DNA from: Ruminococcus flavefaciens AE3010
GTDB taxonomy: Bacteria; Bacillota; Clostridia; Oscillospirales; Ruminococcaceae
Assembly (NCBI RefSeq): GCF_000526795.1
Contig: NZ_JAGT01000001.1
Location: forward strand, 2,493,501-2,557,500
Direction of reading: 5' to 3'
Length of the DNA stretch: 64,000 bases
Positions 56,963 through 64,000 of the stretch are shown piece after piece. A program made the position numbers and the translations under genes. Below the pieces are notes generated by a model that was given only the letters and a program-made list of their open reading frames with translations, did not search any database and was not told the origin of the DNA. Position 1 is the stretch's first letter; every line of letters starts with the position of its first letter.

Positions 56963-57622
56963 ATGTTCGGGAAGAAAAAAGAAGAAGAATGGGAATTTAT
57001 CGGATCGGATGACTACTTTCAGAAGGAAAAATACGGTCAGATAGCCGATGAAGAATATCGTAACAAACAAAGAACAAGTCCCGAATATCTTTCACAAAAG
57101 TTCAAGTCGTACCTTGAGGACGGCGAAGAGATACTCTTTACTATAGGCGGCGTTAACAACAAGAAAAAAACGACTGCTCTCAGAATAACGGTAGCGGTAT
57201 TTCTTATAGGTTTCATTCTGTCTTTTTTATTAGACTTCGTTGCTGAATCGCCTCCGTGGATACTTGAGGCTTTGTCCATGTTTTTTTCTGCGGTGTCGCT
57301 CCCGATACTTATAATGTCGGGATTAGTATTGTACATCAGGCATGTAACGAACTACTCCCCCAATACAAACTACGTTATAACCAGCGAAAGGATCTTGTCA
57401 GACAGATACAATATGTTCAATAGCATATATTTTCGTAACATTATGAGTGTAGAGGCTAAAGTGACTGGCGAAACTATGGGAAATATCAGCGTGAAATATA
57501 TGGATAGACCTCAAAGCTCCAGAACTTGTACGATATATGATGTTCAGGATCCGTTTGGTGTTAAGGAAATAATTGATAATGCCATAGAAAAGTTTAAAGC
57601 TGATGAAGCTCGGGGCAGGTGA
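56963..57622 (+). CDS. bPH-like two-helix membrane protein, paralogue 3 of 4
   Basis: A 219-residue protein with the same order: MFGKKKEEEWEFIGSDDYFQ, EYLSQKFKSYLEDGEEILFTIGG, two helices (about 73-95 and 101-126), NYVITSERILSDRYNMFNSIYF and a closing helix FKADEARGR. Five bases separate the previous stop from this ATG. It is distinct enough from copies 2 and 4 to rule out a recent duplication. Confidence 0.65.
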   Translation: MFGKKKEEEWEFIGSDDYFQKEKYGQIADEEYRNKQRTSPEYLSQKFKSYLEDGEEILFTIGGVNNKKKTTALRITVAVFLIGFILSFLLDFVAESPPWILEALSMFFSAVSLPILIMSGLVLYIRHVTNYSPNTNYVITSERILSDRYNMFNSIYFRNIMSVEAKVTGETMGNISVKYMDRPQSSRTCTIYDVQDPFGVKEIIDNAIEKFKADEARGR

Positions 57623-57627
57623 GGCAG

Positions 57628-58482
57628 ATGTTCGGAAAGAAAAACGAGAAAGAAGAAGACTGGGAATATATCAGTGCCGAGGATTATTTTGACGAAAATG
57701 AATACGGCAGGATAATGACGGAAAAGGATAAAAAGGAGAAAGTAATAAAAAACAACTCCAATACAGAATTCCTTGAAGAACTGTTCAGACCTCACCTTAT
57801 GCGTGATGAACAGCTGCTGTGTGTTATCGGAAGCGGCAAAGGAGATAACGAAAGTCCTTTTGAGAATGAGAAATCTCAGAAAGTCGGCAAAAAGATCGCG
57901 ATCGTCCGCAATGTTCTTGTTTCTATGTTTATTATCGGAGTATTGTTGGCTGTTTTCGGAAAACAGGGACTCATTGGTACCTTTATGATCCTGCCTTTGA
58001 TAATTATATCCTATCTTCTTCCTGTTGTCCTTGCAGTAGGAGTAGCATTGCTTATTATATGGGGGATAAAAGGCGCTCCGAAGAGCATGAACTATGCCGT
58101 AACAAACAAAAGGATAATTTCCTACGGATATCAATATTTTCAGTCGATACGTCTGAGAGAGATAACTGATGTGAGCGTCCGGATGAAAGATAACAATACG
58201 GGAAAGATCACCGTAAGAGCAAAGGGAACAGGTATAGATTCCTCCCTTTACAGTATTGTATATATTCCCTCTGTAAACGACCCGTTCAGGGTAAAGATGA
58301 TAATAGAAAAAGCTAAGGAAGAAATACTCAGAAATCCAAGCGATGATCCCTTTAGCTGTCAGCCGGAATATGTTCCGCAAAGACCGAGCGCTCCGCATAA
58401 ACCGGACGTCCCGCTGACAATGTATGATAAGAAAATAAGAACTCCGTATAATTCACGCAGTTCAGATAATATGAATGATTAA
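57628..58482 (+). CDS. bPH-like two-helix membrane protein, paralogue 4 of 4
   Basis: A 284-residue protein: MFGKKNEKEEDWEYISAEDYF, LFRPHLMRDEQLLCVIGSG, two membrane helices (about 95-116 and 120-145), MNYAVTNKRIISYGYQYF (bPH core) and a Pro/Ser-rich tail of 50 residues (YVPQRPSAPHKPDVPL) that the other copies lack. argB starts 16 bases after its stop, so all four are inside the arginine gene run. The role is unknown. Confidence 0.65.
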   Translation: MFGKKNEKEEDWEYISAEDYFDENEYGRIMTEKDKKEKVIKNNSNTEFLEELFRPHLMRDEQLLCVIGSGKGDNESPFENEKSQKVGKKIAIVRNVLVSMFIIGVLLAVFGKQGLIGTFMILPLIIISYLLPVVLAVGVALLIIWGIKGAPKSMNYAVTNKRIISYGYQYFQSIRLREITDVSVRMKDNNTGKITVRAKGTGIDSSLYSIVYIPSVNDPFRVKMIIEKAKEEILRNPSDDPFSCQPEYVPQRPSAPHKPDVPLTMYDKKIRTPYNSRSSDNMND

Positions 58483-58498
58483 AAGGAAGTAAAGAAAG

Positions 58499-59365
58499 AT
58501 GGAAAAGATCTCAAACAACGACAAGTCGCAGGTGCTCATAGACGCCCTGCCCTATATCCAGAAGTACAATAACAAGATACTTGTTATCAAGTACGGCGGA
58601 AACGCCATGACAAACAAGGAGCTCAAGGACGCTGTAATGACGGATATCGTTCTCCTTTCGCTGGTAGGCGTAAAGGTGGTTCTGGTACACGGCGGCGGTC
58701 CCGAGATAAGCGATATGCTGAAAAAGCTTAATATCGAGAGCCGCTTCGTGAACGGTCTGCGCTACACCGATGACGCAACTGTTGACGTGGTAAAAATGGT
58801 GCTTTCGGGCAAGGTCAACAAGGAGCTGGTACAGCTTCTGGCACAGCACAAGGGCAGCGCAGTAGGCCTCTGCGGTATCGACGGCGAAATGCTCATGGCT
58901 GAGAAGAAAAAGACAGACGACGGTCAGGAACTGGGCTGGGTAGGCGAGATAACAAAGGTGAACACAAAGCCTATCACAGACGCTTTAGCAAACGGCAATA
59001 TCCCCGTTATAGCTACAGTTGCCACCGACGAGGAGGGCAATACTTACAATATCAACGCCGATACGGCTGCTGCAAGAATAGCTGCTGAGCTTGGCGCAGA
59101 GAACCTTATCCTTATGACTGATATCGCAGGACTTCTCCGCGATAAGGACGACCCGTCCACACTTATCCCCGAGGTAAACGTCAGCGAGGTGCCTTTCCTG
59201 AAAATGCAGGGCATCATCTCGGGCGGCATGATACCTAAGATAGACTGCTGTGTAGAGGCAGTCAGACGCGGCGTCCACAAGACCGTTATCATCGACGGAA
59301 GAGTGCCTCACTCCATTCTCATTGAGATTCTTTCCAATGAAGGAATCGGTACACAATTCGTATAA
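58499..59365 (+). CDS. argB: Acetylglutamate kinase
   Basis: A 288-residue amino-acid kinase: IKYGGNAM (phosphate loop), VLVHGGGPEIS, GLCGIDGEML, INADTAAARIAAELGAENLILMTDIAGLL and GGMIPKIDCCVEAV. It phosphorylates N-acetylglutamate; N-terminal extension of the arginine-sensitive form (ALPYIQKYNNK) is present, so feedback inhibition by arginine is expected. AAAAGGAAG precedes the ATG. Confidence 0.96.
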   Translation: MEKISNNDKSQVLIDALPYIQKYNNKILVIKYGGNAMTNKELKDAVMTDIVLLSLVGVKVVLVHGGGPEISDMLKKLNIESRFVNGLRYTDDATVDVVKMVLSGKVNKELVQLLAQHKGSAVGLCGIDGEMLMAEKKKTDDGQELGWVGEITKVNTKPITDALANGNIPVIATVATDEEGNTYNINADTAAARIAAELGAENLILMTDIAGLLRDKDDPSTLIPEVNVSEVPFLKMQGIISGGMIPKIDCCVEAVRRGVHKTVIIDGRVPHSILIEILSNEGIGTQFV

Positions 59366-59377
59366 TTATAGTGCCTC

Positions 59378-59458
59378 GCACATACGCAAACTAACGTTTG
59401 CTCCGTGCGGATCGGCAAATAGCAAACGCCAAAACATTTTGTCGTTTGCTATACGTTT
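59378..59458. repeat. Pair of related hairpins after argB
   Basis: GCAAAC/GTTTGC within a GCAC/GTGC stem (59378-59410) and AGCAAACG/CGTTTGCT (59422-59451) share the same stem word. No long T-run follows. They could end argB transcripts or mark a short repeat. Confidence 0.45.
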
Positions 59459-59528
59459 AATAATTACAAATACCCGTAAAATAATTTACTTGTATACAAA
59501 AAATTTACTTATAATAAGTATAGTTTGA

Positions 59529-59558
59529 TTGATTGTGACTACCTTTCGGCGCTATAAT
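59529..59558 (+). promoter_or_regulatory. Promoter of argD-LOR-argF
   Basis: TTGATT (59529-59534), 18-base spacer, TATAAT (59553-59558), 51 bases before argD. No ARG box is clear here. Confidence 0.65.
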
Positions 59559-59608
59559 AATAGTGTGTCTGATAAAGTCCAAGGTAGTCTGCCCCAAGGA
59601 GGACTTTT

Positions 59609-60778
59609 ATGAATACTATAGATAAATTTAATTCCCACGTTATGCAGTCCTACGGACGCTACCCACTCGTTATGGAGCAGGGCAGCGGCAGACGCTGTAA
59701 GGACGAAAACGGCATGGAATACATCGACTTCGGAAGCGGTATCGGCACCAATTCTCTCGGATACTGCGATGACAAGTGGGCTGACGCTGTGTGCGCTCAG
59801 GTAAGGACTCTCCAGCACAGCTCCAATTACTACTACACAAAGGTACAGGCGGATTTCGCCGACAGGCTCTGCAATATAGCAGGCTACAAGTCGGTGTTCT
59901 TCTGCAACAGCGGCGCAGAGGCTAATGAGTGCGCTATCAAGGTGGCAAGGAAGTACAGCTTCGATAAATACGGCAAGGGCAGGCATACGATCATTACCCT
60001 TGTGAATTCCTTCCACGGCAGGACCATCGCAACTCTTTCCGCTACAGGTCAGGATGTGTTCCACAACTACTTCTTTCCGTTCGTAGAAGGTTTCGTGAAT
60101 GTTACCGCAAACGATATCGACGACCTCAAGGCAAAGCTTGAGGACAAGACAGTATGTGCGGTAATGCTCGAATACGTTCAGGGCGAGGGCGGCGTCATTA
60201 AGCTCGATAAGGAATTCGTAGACGCGGTGTATGAGCTTTGCGCTCCAAAGGATATACTTGTTATCGCCGACGAGATACAGACAGGCGTAGGACGTACAGG
60301 TAAATTCCTTGCAGGAGACCACTTCGGCAAAAAGGCTGATATCACTACTTTAGCAAAGGGCATCGCAGGCGGTATCCCTATGGGAGCTTGTCTCGTCAAC
60401 GAAAAATGCAGCGGAGTCCTCACAGCAGGTACTCACGGCTCTACCTTCGGCGGCAATCCTATCGCCTGTGCAGGCGGTCTTGCAGTGCTCGACAGGATAG
60501 AGAGCGAGGGCTTCCTCGATGATGTGTGCAAAAAGAGCGAGCTTATCAGGACAGAGCTTGAAAAGTGCAGCGAGGTAGAAGCTGTAAGCGGGCTCGGTCT
60601 CATGGTAGGCATAAAGCTGAAGAGCAAGGACGCTCACGATGTAGCGCAGAAGGCTCTTGACAGCGGACTTCTTATCCTCACAGCAAAAGAAAAGGTAAGA
60701 CTTCTTCCACCGCTGACCATATCATATGACGAGCTAAAGGACGGATTGAAAATTCTGATAGAGATACTGGAGGAATGA
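59609..60778 (+). CDS. argD: Acetylornithine aminotransferase
   Basis: A 389-residue PLP enzyme: GSGIGTNSLGY, FCNSGAEANECAIKVARKYS, NSFHGRTIATLSATGQ, VIADEIQTGVGRTGKFLAGDHFG and the PLP lysine in TTLAKGIAGGIPMGA. It makes N-acetylornithine from the semialdehyde. AAGGAGG precedes the ATG. Its stop overlaps the next gene's region (ATGATCATG). Confidence 0.96.
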   Translation: MNTIDKFNSHVMQSYGRYPLVMEQGSGRRCKDENGMEYIDFGSGIGTNSLGYCDDKWADAVCAQVRTLQHSSNYYYTKVQADFADRLCNIAGYKSVFFCNSGAEANECAIKVARKYSFDKYGKGRHTIITLVNSFHGRTIATLSATGQDVFHNYFFPFVEGFVNVTANDIDDLKAKLEDKTVCAVMLEYVQGEGGVIKLDKEFVDAVYELCAPKDILVIADEIQTGVGRTGKFLAGDHFGKKADITTLAKGIAGGIPMGACLVNEKCSGVLTAGTHGSTFGGNPIACAGGLAVLDRIESEGFLDDVCKKSELIRTELEKCSEVEAVSGLGLMVGIKLKSKDAHDVAQKALDSGLLILTAKEKVRLLPPLTISYDELKDGLKILIEILEE

Positions 60779-60780
60779 TC

Positions 60781-61242
60781 ATGGAGCTTAAAGTAATAGG
60801 AAAAGGTCCTAAGTATACTGTACTTGATAAGAACGACAAGCTGCTTTATTCCATAAAGAAAAAAGGCTTCAGCGCACGTTACAATCTTATGGACGCAAGC
60901 AATTATAACCTCTATACTCTCGTTCAGACAGGTGATGCAAAGAGACCTACATTTACTATAATCCTCAATGACAACGTATTTATGACAATGGAGTGCACTT
61001 CCATGTTCCTCGACCCGACGATCAAGGTCAGACATAAGACTATGAAGTTTGAGATATCCAGCAAGGACAGAAAGGAATTCAATATTATCCTCGACGGAAA
61101 CACCGTAGGACATATCCAGAGCCTTGTGGGAGTCAACGGAGAGATGCAGTTCTATATCAACGTTGATAATACGGCATTTGACGATTATATCCCACTGTTT
61201 GCAGTGGCTATAGATAAAGCGTTCACAGAAATGAACAGATGA
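60781..61242 (+). CDS. LOR (LURP-one-related / tubby-C-like) protein
   Basis: A 153-residue protein: KYTVLDKNDKLLYSIKKKGF, YNLMDASNYNLYTLVQ and VRHKTMKFEISSKDRKEFNIILDGNTVGHIQ follow the beta-barrel pattern of LOR/YxjI proteins, thought to bind phospholipids or act as scaffolds. It has no signal or membrane helix. GGAGG is eight bases before ATG 60781 (ATG 60775 is too close). It lies between argD and argF; its task there is unknown. Confidence 0.75.
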   Translation: MELKVIGKGPKYTVLDKNDKLLYSIKKKGFSARYNLMDASNYNLYTLVQTGDAKRPTFTIILNDNVFMTMECTSMFLDPTIKVRHKTMKFEISSKDRKEFNIILDGNTVGHIQSLVGVNGEMQFYINVDNTAFDDYIPLFAVAIDKAFTEMNR

Positions 61243-61268
61243 TTTTTTGACATGAAAGGATAGAAAAT

Positions 61269-62174
61269 ATGAAACATTTACTTAAAATGCTCGACCTGAG
61301 CACAGAAGAGATAATCGAGATACTCAACCTTGCAGACCAGCTCAAGTATGAGCTCAAGCACGGTATCCCACACCCGCACCTCAAGGGCAAGACTCTCGGA
61401 ATGATATTCCAGAAGGCTTCCACACGTACCCGTGTATCCTTTGAGACAGGCATGTATCAGCTTGGCGGCTATCCGCTGTTCCTCTCCTCAAACGATCTCC
61501 AGATCGGACGCGGAGAGCCTGTACAGGATACAGCAAGAGTTCTCTCACGCTACCTTGACGGCATTATGATACGTACCTTCGAGCAGAAGGAAGTCGAAGA
61601 CCTTGCAGAGTACGGCTCTATCCCCATAATCAACGGACTTACAGACTTCTGCCACCCCTGTCAGGTGCTTGCCGACCTCATGACTATCCGTGAGTTCAAG
61701 GGCAGCTTCGACGGACTGAAGATGTGCTTCATCGGCGACGGAAACAACATGGCTAACTCACTTATCGTAGGCTGCTTAAAGGTAGGCATGAGCGTGTCTA
61801 TCGCTTGCCCCGACGACTATCAGCCTCCAAAGGAGATACTTGACTTCGCAAAGGGCTACGGCGACAAGTTCGAGATGACAAACGTACCTATGCAGGCTGC
61901 AAAGGGCGCAGACGTGCTCATCACTGACGTATGGGCTTCCATGGGTCAGGAGGGCGAAGCCGAGAAGCGCCGTAAGGCATTCGCAGGCTACCAGATAAAC
62001 GACGAGCTCATGGCTCAGGCAAACGGCGGTGCTATGGTGCTCCACTGTCTCCCTGCACACCGTGAGGAGGAGATCACAGAGAAGGTATTCGAGGCTCACG
62101 CAAACGAGATATTCGAGGAAGCCGAGAACCGTCTCCACGCTCAGAAGGCTGTAATGGTAAAGCTTATGGCATAA
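61269..62174 (+). CDS. argF: Ornithine carbamoyltransferase
   Basis: A 301-residue protein: FQKASTRTRVSFE (carbamoyl-phosphate site STRTR), FCHPCQVLADLMT, FIGDGNNMANSL, DVWASMGQEGE and HCLPAHREEEI. It converts ornithine and carbamoyl phosphate to citrulline. The closing domain is complete. GAAAGGAT precedes the ATG. It ends the argD unit with a terminator. Confidence 0.97.
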   Translation: MKHLLKMLDLSTEEIIEILNLADQLKYELKHGIPHPHLKGKTLGMIFQKASTRTRVSFETGMYQLGGYPLFLSSNDLQIGRGEPVQDTARVLSRYLDGIMIRTFEQKEVEDLAEYGSIPIINGLTDFCHPCQVLADLMTIREFKGSFDGLKMCFIGDGNNMANSLIVGCLKVGMSVSIACPDDYQPPKEILDFAKGYGDKFEMTNVPMQAAKGADVLITDVWASMGQEGEAEKRRKAFAGYQINDELMAQANGGAMVLHCLPAHREEEITEKVFEAHANEIFEEAENRLHAQKAVMVKLMA

Positions 62175-62181
62175 TATACAT

Positions 62182-62218
62182 AAAAAGCCGTGATAGAGAT
62201 ACCGCGGCTTTTTTTATA
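62182..62218 (+). terminator. Terminator of the arginine gene run
   Basis: AAAAGCCG (62183-62190) with CGGCTTTT (62205-62212), then TTTTATAAT. Confidence 0.85.
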
Positions 62219-62280
62219 ATAATACAGCGCTGCAGTATTCGGGGCGTCATACCGACACGGCGCAGGAATGGAGGAGAACT

Positions 62281-63540
62281 ATGAAAAAACTCATTGCTCT
62301 GGCAGCTTCTGCTGCAATGACAGCTGCCCTTATCAACTGTATGCCTGCGGCTTCTGCGGGTACTGGACTGGGAGACGCCAATGCTGACGGCAAGGTAAAC
62401 GCACTTGATGCTTCGGAGATACTCTGCTATTATGCCGAGATGTCCGTGAGCTCCGCTGAGGATTCGGCTCCTGAAGCGCCGCACAACAGCGACATGAACA
62501 AGGACGGAGTAATAAATGCCGCAGACGCTTCATATGTTCTTTCTTACTATTCCTACACAGCTACAGGCGGAACGGTCACTCCCGAGAATTATGTCAAGAT
62601 ATCGTCCACGACTAAGGATATTACGTTAAGTGCGGACTGTTCGGCTAAGATGAAGGCAGACAACTATGTGAATGTCAGCTGGCGGAGCTACGAAAACAAT
62701 GGATCGGTGCTTAAAAAGATAGGCGACAAGTGCAGTATAGCGGGCTACAGAATAAAAATGTACAGCCAGAGCTATAACAGCGGCTCAGATAAGACCGTCA
62801 GAAAAGATCTTGCGTCCTATGAAGTCCGCAGCGCCAAGGACGTTGAGCAGAAGAATCTATACGGCGAGGGAACCACTGTATATAAGCAGGCTAAGGTAAA
62901 AATACCTGAGGATATCAGCTTTGACCCACAGCTGGATTACGGCTTTGAGATATCTGCCATTGCAGATATAAACGGTATCGAGGTCAATGTGGCGACTCAT
63001 CAGACAGCCCTCATCAACAAGACAGAGCTTATCGTGAATACAGCGAAGCTCACACCTCACGATAACTATCCGCTGTACAATATAAAGGGAAGCACTCCGA
63101 AACAGACAGCTACCTACATCGTTACCGCCGAGGACAAGAAGATACTGGACAAGTTTGCGGAGGAGAATTTTACTCCCGATATGAGCAATTATGATAAGAT
63201 AGAGTGCCTGTGGCGCTGGGTAAACAAGAACATTACCTACGCAAGCGGCGACCTTTATAAGGAGATAGCCTCCGATTCGTGGGTATCAGCCTGTCTGGTG
63301 AAGAAAAAGGGACAGTGCCTGCAATATAACGGAGCCGTAGCGGAGCTTCTGGCGTATATGGGCTATGATGTGTATATGCTTGAGATGTGGCTGGGTGCAA
63401 ACAACACAAATCAGCATTTCCGCACAGAGGTCAACATCGACGGAAATGCATACAGCATCGAGGTTGGCAACGACGGCGCATATTCGGGCTGGATGTGGCT
63501 TTTTGAGCCTATAGAGTCAAGCATTAAGGGCGCACAATAA
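62281..63540 (+). CDS. Secreted protein with N-terminal type I dockerin and transglutaminase-like domain
   Basis: A 419-residue protein. Signal peptide 1-26 (cleavage ASA). A dockerin follows at once: GDANADGKVNALDASEIL (31-48) and DMNKDGVINAADASYVLSYY (71-90), both with Ca-binding Asp/Asn positions. Dockerins bind cohesins of scaffoldins, so the protein is presumably part of a cellulosome-like complex; the N-terminal position is unusual. Residues 110-250 are a beta-sandwich (fibronectin-like) domain. Residues 280-419 contain a transglutaminase-like fold: KGQCLQYNGAVAELL (Cys346), NQHFRTEV (His379) and EVGNDGAY (Asp398). It may be a protease or protein cross-linker. GGAGG is upstream. Confidence 0.82.
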   Translation: MKKLIALAASAAMTAALINCMPAASAGTGLGDANADGKVNALDASEILCYYAEMSVSSAEDSAPEAPHNSDMNKDGVINAADASYVLSYYSYTATGGTVTPENYVKISSTTKDITLSADCSAKMKADNYVNVSWRSYENNGSVLKKIGDKCSIAGYRIKMYSQSYNSGSDKTVRKDLASYEVRSAKDVEQKNLYGEGTTVYKQAKVKIPEDISFDPQLDYGFEISAIADINGIEVNVATHQTALINKTELIVNTAKLTPHDNYPLYNIKGSTPKQTATYIVTAEDKKILDKFAEENFTPDMSNYDKIECLWRWVNKNITYASGDLYKEIASDSWVSACLVKKKGQCLQYNGAVAELLAYMGYDVYMLEMWLGANNTNQHFRTEVNIDGNAYSIEVGNDGAYSGWMWLFEPIESSIKGAQ

Positions 63541-63595
63541 TAAGAGGGCTGCTTCTTATTGACAAATATCACAAAAAAAGCCGAAAATATATATA

Positions 63596-63627
63596 AGGGC
63601 GGACAGTATAAACTGTCCGCTTTTTTA
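63596..63627 (+). terminator. Terminator of the dockerin gene
   Basis: GCGGACAGT (63599-63607) with ACTGTCCGC (63612-63620), then TTTTTTATT. Confidence 0.88.
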
Positions 63628-63656
63628 TTGACAAACTGCCCAAAAAATGGTATTAT
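63628..63656 (+). promoter_or_regulatory. Promoter of the last gene
   Basis: TTGACA (63628-63633), 17-base spacer, TATTAT (63651-63656), directly after the terminator T-run. Confidence 0.75.
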
Positions 63657-63715
63657 TTCATTATAAAGGACAGTAACCGCTGTTCGCTTTTTATAAGTCA
63701 AAGCGGGGGATAATT

Positions 63716-64000
63716 ATGAAAAAGCTGAAAGTGACATATATGCCGCCTTTAGCGGCTGTTATTGCTGTTATTTTATGGATCTGTACAGGTTATATCGGTG
63801 CGCAGTTCTTTGGCGTTGCGGGCTTCTGCGTGGGCGTGCTCGTAGGACTGGGTATTTACAATGTTGTCCGCAGTATCGGCACAACTGTGCAGTTTGGCAA
63901 GGGAAATGTTATCGACTGTAAGTATTTCTTTTATAAATGGAAAATAGATCTTGAAAAGATCGACACGTTCTCGTATTCGATAGAATCTCACCTCACAAGG
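63716..64000 (+). CDS. Membrane protein, N-terminal part (runs off the window)
   Basis: ATG 63716 opens a frame to the window edge (95 codons). GCGGGGG lies before it. Residues 8-55 give two membrane segments (PPLAAVIAVILWICTGYIG and GFCVGVLVGLGIYNVV), then a start of a beta-rich domain FGKGNVIDCKYFFYKWKIDL. A helix pair ahead of a PH-like domain is possible, as in the paralogues near 56 kb, but the part visible is too short. Confidence 0.55.
   Translation, partial: MKKLKVTYMPPLAAVIAVILWICTGYIGAQFFGVAGFCVGVLVGLGIYNVVRSIGTTVQFGKGNVIDCKYFFYKWKIDLEKIDTFSYSIESHLTR

Overview
The window looks like a chromosomal segment of a Ruminococcus-like member of the Clostridia (Oscillospiraceae). The support is indirect: strong AGGAGG-type ribosome sites, TTGACA/TATAAT promoters, a cytosolic-type GH5 endoglucanase, a secreted protein with a type I dockerin (cellulosome anchoring), [FeFe]-hydrogenase functions (a sensor-like H-cluster protein and the maturase HydF), two spoVA genes and a Gram-positive style gene order. 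The species cannot be fixed by reading alone. No rRNA, CRISPR array or complete insertion sequence was seen.

Layout. 1-10 kb: the end of a thioredoxin-like gene; an ECF sigma factor with its membrane anti-sigma partner; exodeoxyribonuclease III; a small protein resembling a core-deleted microbial PARG; a GH5 glycosidase; then a one-direction cluster of small membrane proteins (lipoprotein, DUF2975, HTH, two tiny peptides, DUF4173-like). 10-18 kb: a GT2 glycosyltransferase, a very short promoter-to-terminator unit, and a minus-strand operon coding a zinc-ribbon/LRR protein, a protein kinase with zinc ribbon, a vWA protein, a PP2C phosphatase and a Pro/Gln-rich protein. The kinase, vWA and phosphatase match the TerY-P phosphorylation triad. 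18-27 kb: a sugar-binding lipoprotein with a low-complexity insert next to a membrane protein with a degenerate GGDEF domain; a coiled-coil protein; a sensor-like [FeFe]-hydrogenase; a flavoprotein; an alpha/beta hydrolase.

27-34 kb: an accessory region. It holds broken DUF3987 and IS66 transposase genes, an RNA-ligase remnant, tRNA-Gln, tRNA-Cys, three genes of integrative-element type, a macro-domain protein and a vWA protein. It is bounded on the right by tRNA-Glu and on the left by a 21-base copy of that tRNA's 3' end, so I read 28.6-34.0 kb as an integrated island that has lost its integrase.

34-48 kb: ordinary chromosome with DUF5680, an AEC transporter, two zinc-ribbon/pilin-like paralogues, spoVAD-spoVAE, a Ca2+ P-type ATPase, MazF, a frameshifted acyltransferase, DUF2809, HydF, malic enzyme and L-lactate dehydrogenase. 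The last three fit a fermentative, H2-evolving metabolism.

48-62 kb: arginine biosynthesis. argG, argH, argC, argJ, argB, argD and argF together with ArgJ's acetyl recycling cover the route from glutamate and ornithine to arginine. Non-arginine genes sit among them: an acetyltransferase, a purine-type deaminase, a CdiI-like immunity protein, four tandem bPH-like membrane proteins and a LOR/tubby-like protein. An ArgR-type box lies just upstream of the argG promoter. 62-64 kb: a secreted protein with an N-terminal dockerin and a transglutaminase-like domain, then the start of a membrane protein.

Nearly every long intergenic gap carries a mosaic of GC-rich palindromic repeats (TAGGGGCG and CTCCCTG...GAGGGTC types), some of which include complete bidirectional terminators.
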